A stretch of 64,000 nucleotides of DNA. Source: Neospora caninum Liverpool. Taxonomy: Eukaryota > Apicomplexa > Conoidasida > Eucoccidiorida > Sarcocystidae. How positions within the stretch are numbered: position 1 is the first letter of the stretch; every line of letters starts with the position of its first letter. Below are positions 1 to 12,780 of the stretch, one piece after another. The stretch is taken from contig NC_018396.1 of the NCBI RefSeq assembly GCF_000208865.1, positions 372,001-436,000 on the forward strand, in the 5' to 3' direction. A program made the translations under genes and the position numbers. The notes beneath the pieces were generated by a model, which had not been told where the DNA came from, did no database searches, and was given only the letters and a program-made list of their open reading frames with translations.

Positions 1-477
1 ATGTACACATATTTAAAATATATACGCAGGCACGCCCTGGATCCCTGGACAGGGAAACAGAAGGGAATGAAGACGCACATACAAGGCCCAAAAGAATCAC
101 ACACCCGACGCGAGCGCGGCACTGTAGGCGTGACGTTTTGAACCAAAACAACGCAATCGGGTGTCTGTAGAAGTCCGCTGCACAGCGCCCGGGACCTCAA
201 ACTCTCTTCTCCCCACCCGACGCACGGAGTCCGATCCGTCCAGCTAAACCAATGAGACACGCGGGCTCTTCATGCCCCAGACTCGCACAGACATCTCGCC
301 ACTGACAGAAAGACAGGCTTGCCGCACACGCAAGAGAGCTCGAAACAGACAATGTGCACAAATGGAGGAGAGACGCAGAGAGGCGCACCCGAGCACGTAG
401 GCCAGCATGTTCGCGTGTGCGTACCCAGCGATAAATGCAATAGTGATATTCGACGGGTAGGGTTCCACACACACATC

Positions 478-540
478 CACATATATATATATATATTTTT
501 ATACATAGGTATGTATGTTATATATATATATATATGCATG
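478..540. repeat. (TA)n microsatellite pair
   Basis: Two runs of alternating TA, about 482-496 and 518-534, are separated by a short T-rich spacer. They lie beyond the 3' end of the V-ATPase G gene. No coding potential is credible here; the open frames across them are repeat artefacts. Confidence 0.9.
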
Positions 541-771
541 CAGATGTACATAACTCCATCCTCTCTTGTCTCCGTCTCGCCACGCAGCGAGAAAACGTCA
601 CTGCATCTCCAGCTGAACAGACTACTTGAGCGACGCGTCTCACCGCACCTGTCCAGAATCTCCGGTCTTTCCGGAGCCCTTAGTCCATGCGATTGCTCTC
701 GCGGGGACTACAGGCGACGCACGCGTCCACCATGCACGCGTAAACTGCCCCTGCTGTTCTCTATATGCAAA

Positions 772-774
<3 letters not shown>

Positions 775-802
<28 letters not shown>
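775..802. repeat. (AT)n microsatellite
   Basis: An uninterrupted run of about 14 AT dinucleotides lies about 250 bases downstream of the V-ATPase G stop codon. Apart from this and the TA pair at 478-540, the stretch 1-1056 holds no gene that I can support. Confidence 0.9.
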
Positions 803-805
<3 letters not shown>

Positions 806-1056
806 GGGGAGAGAGAGATATGCATATTCGCATACATATACCTGTCTCTATGTACAGCAATAGGCAGCAAACACATGACAGGCTGGCACATCCAGAAGGA
901 AGAGGGCAACGCTTTGACTGAGCGTTTGTCCTCCGCATGCACGTTCTTTCCCGCGGGAAACGACTCCGGCGCCCGTTCTCCGGGTTTTCCTCCGTCCTAT
1001 CTCCGTCCTTCCACATCCTCGGTGCCTCCGTGTCTCGCTTTCTCTGCTCTCGGGCT

Positions 1057-3335
1057 TCAAGAGGACACCGCTGGCCAGCAGCCTTGGCAGAAGGCCTGTT
1101 GGCCGCGGCGGAAGAAGCCTTCTCCGTCTCGGCGTCGCCCTGAGCCCCACCAACTGTCGTCCCCGCGGGACTGCTCCGCTGTGTCCGGCAGGTCGATGTG
1201 GAACTCGTCGTCGTTCCACGCATGGTCTCCGAGGATGGCTGAGTAGACGTCCTTCTTCGCCTCTCGCGAGCCGTCGGAGCCACTCAGGTTGCTCAGACCG
1301 GGGCCTCGGTACCCGTCATTGTCTTGGCCGACAAAGGAGCCGTAGTGGGCTGTGCTCTGGTTAAAGCTCTGGCGGTACGAGTGCTCCAGCGCCGCCTTCA
1401 AAATCGCCGGCTCTCCCTTGCCGCCGCGGGTTGTCGGGTACTGCGACGCGCAACTCTTCCGGAAGAACGTCGGCGGATGCGCTTTGCTGAAAAGACACAA
1501 GGCACAACGGGCACGACACAACGGTGGAGCACACCCAAAAAGACGCAGCACCGCGCGAAGGGGGGAGAGGGCGGGGGAGGGGAGTTGCAGTCGAGTGCTC
1601 AGATGGAAACGAAGAGGAGGCATGTCGCCGAGAGCCATGCTTTTTCTTCGGGCGGCTAACGTCTCTTGAGAGGCCTCTGGAGAAACCGCCGAAACAGAAA
1701 ATGCTTACATGACAGGAAGGCGCTTGCGCAGTTCCTCGGGCAGCTCCACGTCCACGCACATCACCTGGTCTGAACGCCCAACAGACATGAGGGGGGAAGG
1801 CGAACAGGATGGAGGCAGTCGGCGCGAGTCTTCGAGACGCGAGAGACGCTGAAGAGCCCTCCCGGGAGGCAAGGGACCGAGAACGGACGGCAGAGAGAAG
1901 CGCGCACGCCAGCAAGCCGCGACCAGAGACACAGACAGAGAGAGAAGAGAGGGCAACATGCGCGCGTTCTGCATCACAAACTGACGAACGCGCCGGAGTG
2001 ATGTCTCTCTCTCGTCAAATGAGAACAGGCAACGGACGGCAAACCTCCTACCAATGCAAAAGTGGACGGCACGATCCATCACTTCCGGAGAGACGTCGAC
2101 GTCGACTTCCTCGTTGTTCGTCTCCGCGATAAACGCCGCGTCCTCCTGCTGTTCGGTCTCTGCCGACGCTTCGAACTCTTTCTCCGCTTCTTCTCTGACA
2201 AAGAAACACACGAGGATGCGAGAGAAACAACACCGATCTAACCACGGGAACCGAAGCCCTCACTGGGGTCTCGAGCTCCCGAGGAGTTACATACCTCAGC
2301 TGGAACGCCCGAAGACATTATGCACGTTAAATTCGACACAACTCGACGCGTTTTTCTGGATCCCTGTGCTGCATACCCCGCGTCTCTCTGCAAACTGTGA
2401 TCGCCTTTGCGGTGGGTCTGCTGTGTCTCTGTACAGCGTTCTGCCGCCTACCGGAGTTTCGTCGCCTCTTGTTCGACTTCCCGCCGCGCGCGTTGCAGGA
2501 GTCCTTCCTTTTGTTTGCGGCTTTGCTCTACGATTTTCCTCGCGCGCTCGTGTGCCTGGTGAAGCTGTTGCAGGAGTACGACGCCCCCCGCACTCGAATC
2601 CGCCTCGTTCTGCGCCTGGCCGCTGTGTGCCTCGTCGCGGGCGTGGGCGAGGATTCCCGCGCCTCGTAAATGCAAGTGCGGCAGGTGGGAGGGATGCATT
2701 TTGTGCACGACGCCGTGCGAACCCTCGGCGCCCTCCGACAGGCCCGAGCCGCCTGGCTGACCGCTGTGGGGTCTCGCTGCGTTCCGGATGTGCCCGGGAA
2801 GGTGGGGATGGGGAATGTGGAACTTTTTCTTTTGCGGGAGGGACGGTTCGTGGGTCAGCGCCGCTTCGCCGGCCTCTGCCGATCCGCTCGCGGAACTCTT
2901 TTCTGCCTCGGGTTCGCGACACTGCCCGTCCGACCGCGTGCGGTCTGCTTGGCCTTTCGCATCCTCTGCGGATGCCTCCGCAGGGCCCGAGTCGCCGTGG
3001 AGCAACGCGGAAACGGACCGCGATACCTTCGAGGTGAGGCGCGAGAACAACTTGCTGCCTGTGCGCGAGTGTCGCTTCTTCGGCTCTCCATCTCCGGGCG
3101 CGTTCCGGAGACTCGCCGGCTCGCCGCTACCGTCCCTGGTCACGCCGCGGGCCGACTGGCCCGGAACCCCCGCGCCGGTCCCCTTCTGAGCTGCGGTCGA
3201 GGCGCTTCCCGCCCCTCCAGGGTCTTCCACGACCGGCGTGTTTGGATTCGTGCTCCCCGCCTCTTCCCACGCAGGATGCGAGCCTCGGGTCGTCCCAGAC
3301 CCGCTCCGGGAAGCCTTCGACAGGCGCTTCAACAT
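1057..3335 (-). CDS. VMA10: V-type proton ATPase subunit G with long N- and C-terminal extensions
   Basis: Subunit G forms part of the peripheral stalk joining the V1 and Vo sectors of the vacuolar proton pump. Four exons on the minus strand (2452-3335, 2052-2194, 1709-1769, 1057-1486) join in phases 2, 1, 2 and give 505 aa. The family signature starts in exon 1 at VVLLQQLHQAHERARKIVEQ and runs across the first junction as TKLREEAEKEFEASAE, matching the charged helix and REKEF region of eukaryotic G subunits. The short third exon (MCVDVELPEELRKRLPV) corresponds to the usual C-terminal VCDIRPEIHENYR. A typical G subunit has about 115 aa. Here roughly 245 Ser/Gly/His-rich residues precede the domain in the same open exon, and about 140 follow. 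The start at 3335 (MLKRLSK) was chosen for its context; the frame stays open to 3542. The 1486 acceptor and the C-terminal exon are the least certain parts. Confidence 0.82.
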
Positions 3336-6300
3336 CGCCGCAGCTTCAGGTGGGAGAGCGGCGCGAGAGACGGAGGGAAATCGACACGGAAAAAAACGAA
3401 AGAGAGACACGACGAGAGGGGGGGTATGACGCGGGTTTGCCCTTCGCGTAGACAGGCAGACTCTCCCGGTAGAAAAGAGGGGGTTCAACGGAGAGCGCGG
3501 GACGTCACCGACACCGCCGTGTCTCGCGCCTTCAAAAACCACAGTTCAGTCCAGAGGATTTGTGAAAAAGGAGACGAAATTCAGCCTTCTTTTTTCGAAG
3601 GCGCGGGGGCCGCGTGAGCCCCACGCTTGGAACAGGACACGACAGGCGCTGCCGCAGACGGCGCGAATCGGGCTGGCAGCCCTGCTTTGATTCGTCGAAG
3701 AAAGTCTGTCGAAGAAAAGAGCTCCCGCGCGACGCGGCGTAATGCAACGGGGGGCAGACTCAGACCCAGGCGGCCTTTGGAACTAGCGGGGACGCCCAAC
3801 GCGAAGGGATGAAATTTTGACAACAGGAAACTGTATCGCGAGAGGGAACGTGAGAGTAGGTCAAATGACGGCGACAAGGGCTTTGGCCTTGCAGACGAAA
3901 AGGGAAGGGTCAACACCGTGGCATCTCTCAAAAAAACCAGCCAAATCGGCATATCAACCAAAAGCAAGACGAATCGACCGTCCAAAACACTAACCCACGT
4001 TACACGTGAGACCAGGAAGTGATAAAAACCACACAACCGCCTCAGTCTCGCCTCCACCAGTTTTGTGCCTTCATGTGCGGTGCCGACTGGCGTAGGATGG
4101 AAGATGCGACAACCGAGAACGGAGGCACGCGACCGCAGATGCCACGCCACTTGTGTACAGCCGACTGGTTGTGTCCGTTTCACGCCCGCCGGAAATACCA
4201 TGAAGAAGCAACGGACCACTCGATTTTCGGTTTCTCCCCTCCTGTAGACCGCTGCTTTCCCATTTATCCCTATCCTCCTCTGTCTCGTTAACTGGAGCGT
4301 CGCCCACTCTTCCTCCTAGGATTCACCGTGTGCAACCGGGTGTACATACGGTAAAAAGGAGGACAAATGCATATGACACGGGGCCCGCAATTCGTTGAAA
4401 TGTGGACAAGAAACCTGTGCGGGTTCAGGAAACTTGGGTTGCCGAGGTGCTCTCTCCGATACTTAGCGAGACGTGTGCCCACGAAACAGCTTTCGCGAGG
4501 CAGTTCGTCACGAGTTGACGACACATGGAGCCTCACCCCCTGGCAAAAAGGCAGCTTTCCTGCGTGTAAAGGAAAGCCGGAACGAGCGTCGCTGGGCCAC
4601 CAGCAGCAACCGCCTTTGGCGTTTAGCCTGACACTGCGTGAATCGCGAAAAGGACTGCGCTCCAGCGCCCGGATCGCCAACTCACCCGAATGGCTGTTGC
4701 GTTACAGCATTTTGTCACGCGAGCGTGCAGAGGACTACAGCATCTGCTGCCGATGGAGGAGTCCCGAGGCATGGGACTTTCTCGCAGTCACGCCAGCGTT
4801 TTTGGTAAGGACATTGGGAAAAGGGCACGCAAGCGCGGAATCAGCTGCTCCATACGATAACCACTCGTTGTTGTGTCGATTTCGAAAAGAAGGAAATGCG
4901 GTTTTAAAACCTGAACCACTGAGAGGGCTGCTGAAAGGGAACGTTCACAAGGGCAACTTACGGAAGGAAAAACTAAAAAAAGGGGGGCTCGGTGCTGCCT
5001 CGCTCACTCTCTTCTCAAGCAACACGAGCCGACGAGCGAACGTTTCTCGAATGCAGATGTAAAAAAATGTGATTCTTGCTGGATTAACACGAACAGGTTG
5101 GCTGTTCCACGGACGCTTTAGCCGAGCTTTTCTCCAACATTGCCGCGAAAATCACCACCGTTTGTATTGGCTCTTTGGTGTGGGATTTGGAAAAAAAAGG
5201 CCGAACCGCTCCCGCCGTCTCGCGTGCACGCGCTTTCACATCGTTCAACCCACCCTCTAGTGCTGACCAAACAGCTGGAAAAAACCGGGCAGGCTGGGCC
5301 CCAAAGAACACACGCTGCCAGGGGTTAAACCCTCTCACTGCTCCCACAAAGGAAAGACGCCGAGAAAACAGAGTTGTTTTCGCTTTTTGACGTAAAAATG
5401 TCTCTCTCTCCCGTAACTTTGAGAGCGTTGGCGGGAATCCTGCATCGCTACCCGTCTTTGCGTCCGAACCCCTCTGCACAAACAGGAAGCGCCGCCGCCT
5501 TACTGGCTAAAAGATTAGAGAGCTAATATGTGCACACAGCGTAGTAGCAGCTGCGTGCAGCGCATGTTGTAGCTCGCGTCCTCTAATCCCTCCCTGCGTC
5601 TTTCTTTGTGAATAGCGCATTCCTTCCAGGAGAGTAAAATCCGTGTCACACTGTTTCCGCAGGGAACTACCAGTAGAACATGTCTCCCGTAAGACACTAC
5701 AGTTCGGCACGATTCCTCTTTACTACGGGCTGTGAGCCTACAGACAGTTGTCCAGATATGTGCGGAGTGGTAGAGAACGCGACCTTCCGCACGAAGTGTT
5801 CTGTAGGAAAAGCAGCAACCCAACCCGCTTCGGTCGTACCGAGGGAGGGAGTACCGGGGTTACCATTCCCTAGACCACCATCGGGTAAGAGGGCGTGAAA
5901 CTTTGTGGCGGGGTTGGTCGGGTGAATAGGCTGGCTCTACAACCGCCTTCGCAGCAGAAAAACGCACATAGGAAACACTGTTTGTCGACTGGGTACCGGG
6001 CTCGGATAGCCCCACATAGAGGAACTGGCAGTCTACACACAGAACTGGCCTTGTGAACTACCGTCCTAAGCGGTGCGCTGTTTGGTAGGTATCGCTTAGT
6101 TTGAGACAGCCCCTGCATATGGCTGAGATGTGCAAGCACTACTCATTCGCAAAAACTCCTTCACAAAACCCGAGACCTGCGCCAGCATACCCGTGGCCAG
6201 GTGTGGACCCATTTACTTGGCCTCCCAGCCTGATGCACAGAGAACTTCCATATCGTCCTCTGATGAGCAATGGCATGTTTGAGTACTCGGCGTGCCAACG

Positions 6301-8873
6301 CTTATTTCCCGAGTTGATGCGCACTGGGATCTTGGTCGCGGGAATTCGCAAACACGACGTTTTTGCGCTGTTTGAGGGGCCCACGGACCGGCGCCATTGA
6401 CTTTAGAGGGTAGCCTATGTACGGAGAATCGGATAAATGGATAAGAATTCTTCCACAACATTGGAAGGCTTGCAAAACGTCTGCCGCCTGCTTGCGAGAG
6501 GTTATCGAGAAATCTTGTACATATCTCGGACGGGGCTGGATACGTCTATCCTGTAGAACCAGCTGATGACAGGTGGGCGCGATCGGCCGAACGTGGGTGA
6601 ATTAGATTTGAGCACAGTGTGTTCGCCCCGCGATCAGCTGGCAGATTTCTGAGGAGTTCTTTGTCTTCGTGCAACGAGTGGCGAGGGAAAAATTGTACAG
6701 GCGACATAGTCGTTTCTGTGATCGCATGTGCTCTTTTGTCGTAAGGCATACAATCAGCGTACGGGTAAATCGCCTTTGCGCTAAACTTCTGGATGAACCG
6801 CGCAACAAAGCAAACAGGAGACGACGTTGCGGTGGAAGAAAAGCGAAAGAATTGAAGCATGGAACGAAGGATCCGGCTCTTGATTGTATTACTAACGTAT
6901 GTTGCTCTCGCTTTAAACTATCGATGGCCCCGTTTGAATGAGGTGGAAAGGGCTGACATGCTCGAATGTTATGTAGACGGTTAGTCGCCCTTGGGCCTAA
7001 ATATGAAGAAGGCAAGGAATAGCTGAATAAACCGAGTTTCATCCTGAGCTACAAGCGGATGTTTCCGAAGATGGTATGACGTATTCTAAGTAAAACGAGA
7101 GTAGCTGCGTGACCATCGGTACTCTCCGTCTACGGAGTCGCTAGGGGACAGAGAGCCACTCTCCTTTCGCCAGTGCCGCGTCCGCTTGTTGGTGAGAAAT
7201 ACGCAAAAGTGACAAAAAGAAGTCCCACTAGAGTAAAGTGTATCTGCCTGCGCGCACCTTTCCCGGCAACATACAGCCGTATGGCACTCAGCACCATTTT
7301 AACCCCAAGTTCGAGTCTCTGCCCCTCCACAGTATTAGCTAGGACTTGCAGAAAGAGCCAGGTGCCGTCCAAAACTTTCCAGCCAAAGAAGAGTGAGCGA
7401 CTCGTCAGCGGCAGCAAGAGAACATTCTCAAGTTGCCTTAGCGAAGAGCGAACAGTACTTGGGTTCCGGTGACCGCTGAAGAAAGTATACAGATGCGATC
7501 TAAGCGGGTGGACAAGCTTCTGGCTTGCACGTTTCTTGAGACAAATCGACACGCATAGATATTTGTGTGAAATGTAGGAGCTCCCCGTGGCTAGGCTTTT
7601 TCCAACCATGTTGTCTGGGTACATACACCGCATTATCTGAGTGCCCACCTTTCGAGTCAATCACCAAAAGCTGTCTATTTCTACATTGGTACTTTCCAAA
7701 TGGAAAACCAGACGCTCTCCTGCCACCGCATGACATTACGGACGGGCTTGAAAACACATCTGCATCGTTGGATTCAGACACACCGTCGGAGCCATGCGGT
7801 TCGTTTTCACGGGAGGGCCAGGACCGCGGACACTTGGTCTCTCTTGCCTGTTTAAAACGGTACATCTTTTCTGCAATTTTCTAGGCTTCTCAGGGACTTC
7901 TCCGAGATGAATGGGAAAAAGAGTTTCCGCAATTTGACAAATGCCTCTTGCAACGAAGTGTGCCGTTTCTTGCTGCACTGCCCGCTGCCACGGATCGGCC
8001 TATACAAATCCTCGTGTGTGTTTCTCACATGCTGTCGTCTTCCACCCGAATCGTCGTAGCAGCACGAGCCTTTTCCCGGACGGAAGCCTCTTTTCGAGAT
8101 GTCTCTTCCCAGACGGAGCACCACTGTTCTCGACAATTCTCTCACTTTTCCGCCGAGTTCCTTTGTGTGGACGCAGAGAAGGATTCGTGTATCTGTGCCA
8201 TGCTCCGGGCTCTTCTGTTTCCTCCCCAACCGTCTCCCGCGTTTGCCACTCTCGCGCGTTTTCTCTCCCACTGTTGGACATGACTTCTGGTTTTCGGAAA
8301 GTTTTCCACGTCGTCTGCCTGCTCTGGACTTCACAACAGTGTTCCCGAAAAATATTCTGAGTTCCCAAATCCCCTTTCGTACGACTTCCTCCCAGGAGAC
8401 GCGAGGGCTGCGTTTTGGACGGTTCAGCCCGTGTCTGTTCCCTCTTTTCTCGCCAGCTGTACGTCGCGCACCGGTGTTGTGTGGGGACGATAAGGATAGA
8501 CTCCTTTTTTTTTGCTTGTCGCAGAGTAGTTTTGTGTGGATTTGTATCTGTCTTTCGTCGCTTTCACCTCGACGTTTTCGTTCAGAAAACGCCCGGAATC
8601 GTTTGCAAAGGAAGCGAGCACCCGAGTGCTCAGCGGTGAACCGTGCGCCACAGCGCAAAAACGCGGCGAAGCATTTGCTCTGTTTTGCGTGGAGACACTT
8701 TTCACGCAAATCCGTCCTGTCCTTTCTTCCGTGTCCACGTGGGTGGTTCGGGCCAGCGCGTCCTCCTTGGCTGGTGGTAGGACGCCTTTGCTGTCCGTGT
8801 GACCGTTGAGAACTTGTTCTCGTGGAAGAAAAGCCTGTATCTAACGAACCGCATACCCTCCTTTTCATTCAAA
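3336..8873. other. Long divergent intergenic region without a supported gene
   Basis: This 5.5 kb stretch separates the start codons of V-ATPase G (minus) and eIF3f (plus), so it must hold both promoters and 5' untranslated regions. From about 8000 the plus strand is rich in TTCC/CTCT pyrimidine runs typical of a leader. A 338-codon minus-strand frame there (7852-8868) is the Arg/Lys/Ser-rich complement of those runs. A 231-codon plus frame at 4367-5062 and shorter frames show no domain, no credible splice partners and a random composition. I see no tRNA-like arm pairing. A non-coding RNA cannot be excluded. Confidence 0.5.
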
Positions 8874-11091
8874 ATGATGCGCTCAGTGTCAAGGTCCGTT
8901 GGGACCTCGTCTCAGCAGCACAATGTGCCAAAACACTTTGATATTCTCCCGTATCCGCCCCTCAAAGTGCGCGTCCATCCCGTCGTTGTCCTGACGATTT
9001 TGGACGCTTACCTGAGACGCGAAGAAGGCCAGATGAACGTCATTGGAACGCTGCTGGGAACGGTATCTGAAGGCAATGTCGTGGACATCTCTGACTGCTT
9101 CGTCGACAGACACTCTCTTACGGATGAGGTGAGTTTTCGCAAGGAACGTGTCTATCCGTCCTCGCCTGTTCGGAAAAGGGCCTCCTGAGATGGTTCCCCA
9201 GCTCTTCAGATTCAGTTTCCGAAGCAAACGCAAGGGAAAGCTCCTCTTGAGACTTTAACAGCAGATGCGATCGCGTTCGGGTTGTTTTACACCGTGTACT
9301 TTTTCGCCTGGCTGCTTCTCGAGTTGACATCCCAAAGACCGCAATGGCTGAAGCCACTGAAACATCTTTGCAGAGCGTTTGCAGTAGACGTCTTGACAAA
9401 GCGTCCATCCGAACTCGAGTTGCACTTTCTCTATCAGGATAAATGTGATACCGGGCCTTTCCCACCGGCACTTGCGGGCGTTTACAGTGAAGATCTCCAT
9501 TTCGCCGAACGCCAGTGTCGATAGACTCCTAAAAACTCGACTGCACACTCGCTCCACCACCATGTACTTCTCCAGGCGTTTCCCAGCTGGAGCTGTGCGT
9601 CGTAAAGAACTCGTGTGTAGCCTTCGCGCGTGCGGTTTATCGTACAGTGCACCGACGGAACCTTTGTATGTGTGGCCGCGTTCCGCTTTTCGACACCTAC
9701 GCTTGCTTCTTTCTCTGACGCGTTTCCCGTCTCGTTTTTCCGCTCTCCGCTGCTCCACTTTGTCTCTGGCGCGCACCGTGGAGATTGGTTTTTGCCACGA
9801 ATGTATGCGGCGGCCGTGGGCGCATCTGCGCGCGTGTTTGTCGCGCGAGTCGCGTCGTTCCTTTCCTGGACAAACGCCGCCAACGCCGTCCCCCCGTTTC
9901 TTTGCGTGAACAGGGTCTGCTGCAAATCATCAAGGACCACCACGAGACCATGTACGAGTTGAAGCAACAAGTTAGCGGCAGCGGCGCGAAGGACATCGTC
10001 GTAGGGTGGTTTTGCACCGGCAGCGAAATGACCGAGTTGACGTGCGCCGTCCACGGCTGGTTCAAACAGTTCAACACCGTGTCCAAGTTCCATCCGCAGC
10101 CGCCGCTTACGGAGCCGATTCACCTGATGGTGAACACCACCATGGATCGCGACAACCTGTCCATCAAGGTGAGTCTTCGGAACGCAAATGCGAGGCGCGG
10201 ACGTGTGCTGTTGCGTCTCATCTCGGCGCGCTTTTGCAGGTGCTAGGTCTTTTGGTGGGTTTCAAAAACGCGGCGAAACAACGCGAGGGTGGCAGACTCC
10301 TGCCCCCCAAAAGAGGCCGTTTTCTTCACTCGTCGCGCAGCTGTCTCTTCTTTCAGCTGTGAACCGTGTCAGCTGGGTATACGATCGCGAACTGCGAGTC
10401 GGGCGGTGAGAAGGGTGCCTGTGGGGGTGGGAATGCCCACGGCCCTCAGGAAGCACGATTTGGAACGTGTGTGGAGACACCGGATCACGACGGGGCCCAA
10501 CTCGAGTGTGTGCCGGAGCTCAACGCGGTCTCGTCTGCTGTTCCGTGCGTGCCCCGACAGGCCTACATGCAAGTCCCGATGAACATGGCGAAGGACGCGT
10601 GCTTTCAGTTCCAGGAGTTGCCCCTGGAGCTCTTCGCCTCGTCCTCTGACCGGGCTGGCCTCTCCCTCCTCCTCAAGGTCAGGGAAGCGAACCGACGTCA
10701 CCGGCAGCAGCACGAGGGCAACCGGGCGAGCGCGCTGTCGAGCAGCGCACCCTCTTCGGCCGCTGCTGTGGCAGCCATTAGCGACACGCCGGGCGTTGCA
10801 GGTGTCCCAGTCATCAAGCAAGGCTTGGGCGCGGCTCTCGAGAAGCTGTCGGACCAGCTGAACAAGTGCGGGGCGTACGTGCGGAGCGTCCTTGACGGAT
10901 CCGAGAAGGCAGATCCTGAAATCGGTCGGTTCCTTAGCAAGGCGCTCTGCGTGGAAGCTGTTCAGGACCTCGAGGTCTTTGAACAAATGTGCCAAAACGC
11001 GCTCCAAGATAACCTCATGGTGGTCCACCTGACCAGCCTGGCTCGGCTGCAGTTTGCGGTTGCTGAGAAACTCAACACGTCCTTCTTCTAA
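8874..11091 (+). CDS. EIF3F: Eukaryotic translation initiation factor 3 subunit F (MPN domain)
   Basis: eIF3f is a non-catalytic MPN-domain subunit of the eIF3 complex, which brings the 40S ribosome and mRNA together. Three exons (8874-9128, 9914-10168, 10561-11091), all phase 0, give 346 aa, close to the usual length of about 350. Residues from about 22 read VRVHPVVVLTILDAYLRR, then NVIGTLLGTVSEGNVVDISD, matching the start of the eIF3f MPN fold. Exon 2 carries MYELKQQV and DIVVGWFCTGSEMTE, and the frame then gives EPIHLMVNTTMDRDNLSIK. Exon 3 continues AYMQVPMNMAK and ends with the eIF3f helical tail (VLDGSEKADPEIGRFLSKAL, then NLMVVHLTSLARLQFAVAEK). The JAMM metalloprotease signature HxH-S-D is absent (VHGWFKQF), as expected for this subunit. 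An Ala/Ser-rich insert (about residues 220-245) interrupts the C-terminal half. Donors are consensus GTGAGT; the first intron is 785 bases. Confidence 0.94.
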
Positions 11092-12016
11092 AGAAAACTG
11101 GGAAGTCGCGCTCCCTTTCGGTGACGCGGCAAGCGGGGACGTAACTCAGGCGCGGAGAGACGCTGTGTGTGACTGTCGCGCGTGCGTGGGGGTCCATGCA
11201 GCGCGAGGCACTCTCTCCCGTTACGTCTCTGCCGTTCTCTTTCTGTCTCTGTCTGCTATGGGAGTCACAGCCTGTGGAACCTGTCGAACCTTTTTTCTTT
11301 TTATCTTTTCCTTGACATAGTGCATACTTGCCCCTGCGATGAGGCGACTGGTCACTGGAGAGCTTTCGAGGCAGAGGGCCTGCGTCTGCGAGACGAGCAG
11401 ATGTCTCGGACGTGACCGCCTCTTTTAGCCCTCGGAGGCCCAAAGACACCTCACATGTTTTGCTCTGTCTGGGTACCTAATGGCGTAGCCCTGTTGTCCG
11501 CAGAGATTCGTTCGCGTATCCCTGATCGCTTCTGACGCTGCGAGGTCATTCTCGCCGCCCGGGGCTCGTATTCTCACGTTCGACTCACCGACGGAGCGCA
11601 AAGCAGAGCGACTGCACGCCACCGCACCGTGACACAACTGAGCGTAACACATGACGTCTTGCCTTGCCGATGAGCTTCAAAAAGCGGCGTCACATTTGGC
11701 TACGCGTGGGAGTGTTACATAGGAGCGCGAGAAGCAGGCAACTTCGATCGCTAGGTAGTAGTTGTGACGACACAGAAGTGCTCGTCGCCTGCTTCCAATC
11801 GGTGAGCTCCGAGGAGAAGTGCTGAATAAGGGAAAGTCAGCGGCCTTTGGAGCTACATGTAAAATGTATGACTTGTCATAGGCTTATTGCCGATCAAGGA
11901 AAACGTTTTGGTCCCCACCGGAGGCTTCGGAGCCGACGCGAAGAAATCAAAGGCATGCAGGACGTTTCTCGAACACCAGCGGCGACGAACATTGCTGTGC
12001 CGTCTCTTCCTCTCTG

Positions 12017-12035
12017 GAGCATTTCGCGGATAGCG
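12017..12035. repeat. Copy 1 of an exact 19-bp direct repeat
   Basis: The sequence GAGCATTTCGCGGATAGCG occurs here and again at 12524-12542 in the same orientation, 507 bases apart. The flanks do not match. Confidence 0.85.
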
Positions 12036-12523
12036 CCGGCAAAAAAAACTGCAGCGACTTCTGTACAGCCAGACGAAATTCAACCCCCTTTTACTGTTTA
12101 AAGAGCTTTTCATTTGAATGACAGGTTCGACGGGACACAACTGTATTTTTGTAGCGACACAGGAAACGCAATCTAGAATCTTTCCAGCAGACTGTAGCGC
12201 AACCTGGGCGTAGGCCAACAATAGCTTTCATGTCGGTCGACAGAAATGGGAAAAGGAAAGAGAAACACTTGGCCGACGCCATTCGTGGCGTCCGGGAGTA
12301 CCGGTGACGGAAGTGAAACGCATTACTTCAAGAGTGAACTTGAATGGGTCCTTGACAGGCACTGCCTTTACTATAAAACGAAGTCACACGTGGTTGTTCT
12401 CATGAGGAACGTGCCATGTCTCACAAAAAAAGAAACGTCTGCCCGCCTGCGTCGTATGTCCGTGACTCGTGTATGTACGTGTGGCGGCCTGCGGTTTTTT
12501 ATCACCTCCCGAGCCTCCTGTGA

Positions 12524-12542
12524 GAGCATTTCGCGGATAGCG
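12524..12542. repeat. Copy 2 of an exact 19-bp direct repeat
   Basis: Second copy of the 19-mer first seen at 12017-12035. It lies about 240 bases beyond the COX15 stop codon, probably in its 3' untranslated region. Confidence 0.85.
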
Positions 12543-12780
12543 GCACTCGTCGAGTTGAAGCCGCAACCAGTGGGGAAGCGACAACGGAAGTGTTGCAGCT
12601 CCAGAAAGAACGGATGAAATAAAGGTGATTTCCCCCTCATGGCACTCGCCCTGCTCGACACCTTTCTTGAGGGCAGCGTTAAAAGCGAGCGTGAAAGGTT
12701 GGAGGGACAAGTGATTGCCTTAATTCAGGCTGGTTGGCGAAACCGAGCAAAGAGTCGACCGATGAACCTCCCGGTGAAGC

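Larger units (their letters stand above)
11092..12780. other. Convergent intergenic region (eIF3f / COX15 3' flanks)
   Basis: The genes on both sides end here, so this 1.7 kb should contain their 3' untranslated regions. I find no coding frame worth calling. It contains an exact 19-base direct repeat, annotated separately. Confidence 0.5.

Noticed and set aside
2054..3617. Plus-strand frames of 315-327 codons over the V-ATPase G gene
   Set aside because: Arg/Pro/Ser-rich shadows; the minus strand carries the family motifs across spliced exons.
4367..5062. 231-codon plus-strand frame
   Set aside because: Composition looks random and no neighbouring exon signals or motifs support it.
7852..8868. 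338-codon minus-strand frame rich in Arg, Lys and Ser
   Set aside because: It is the complement of the pyrimidine-rich leader of eIF3f, with no domain or splice partners.
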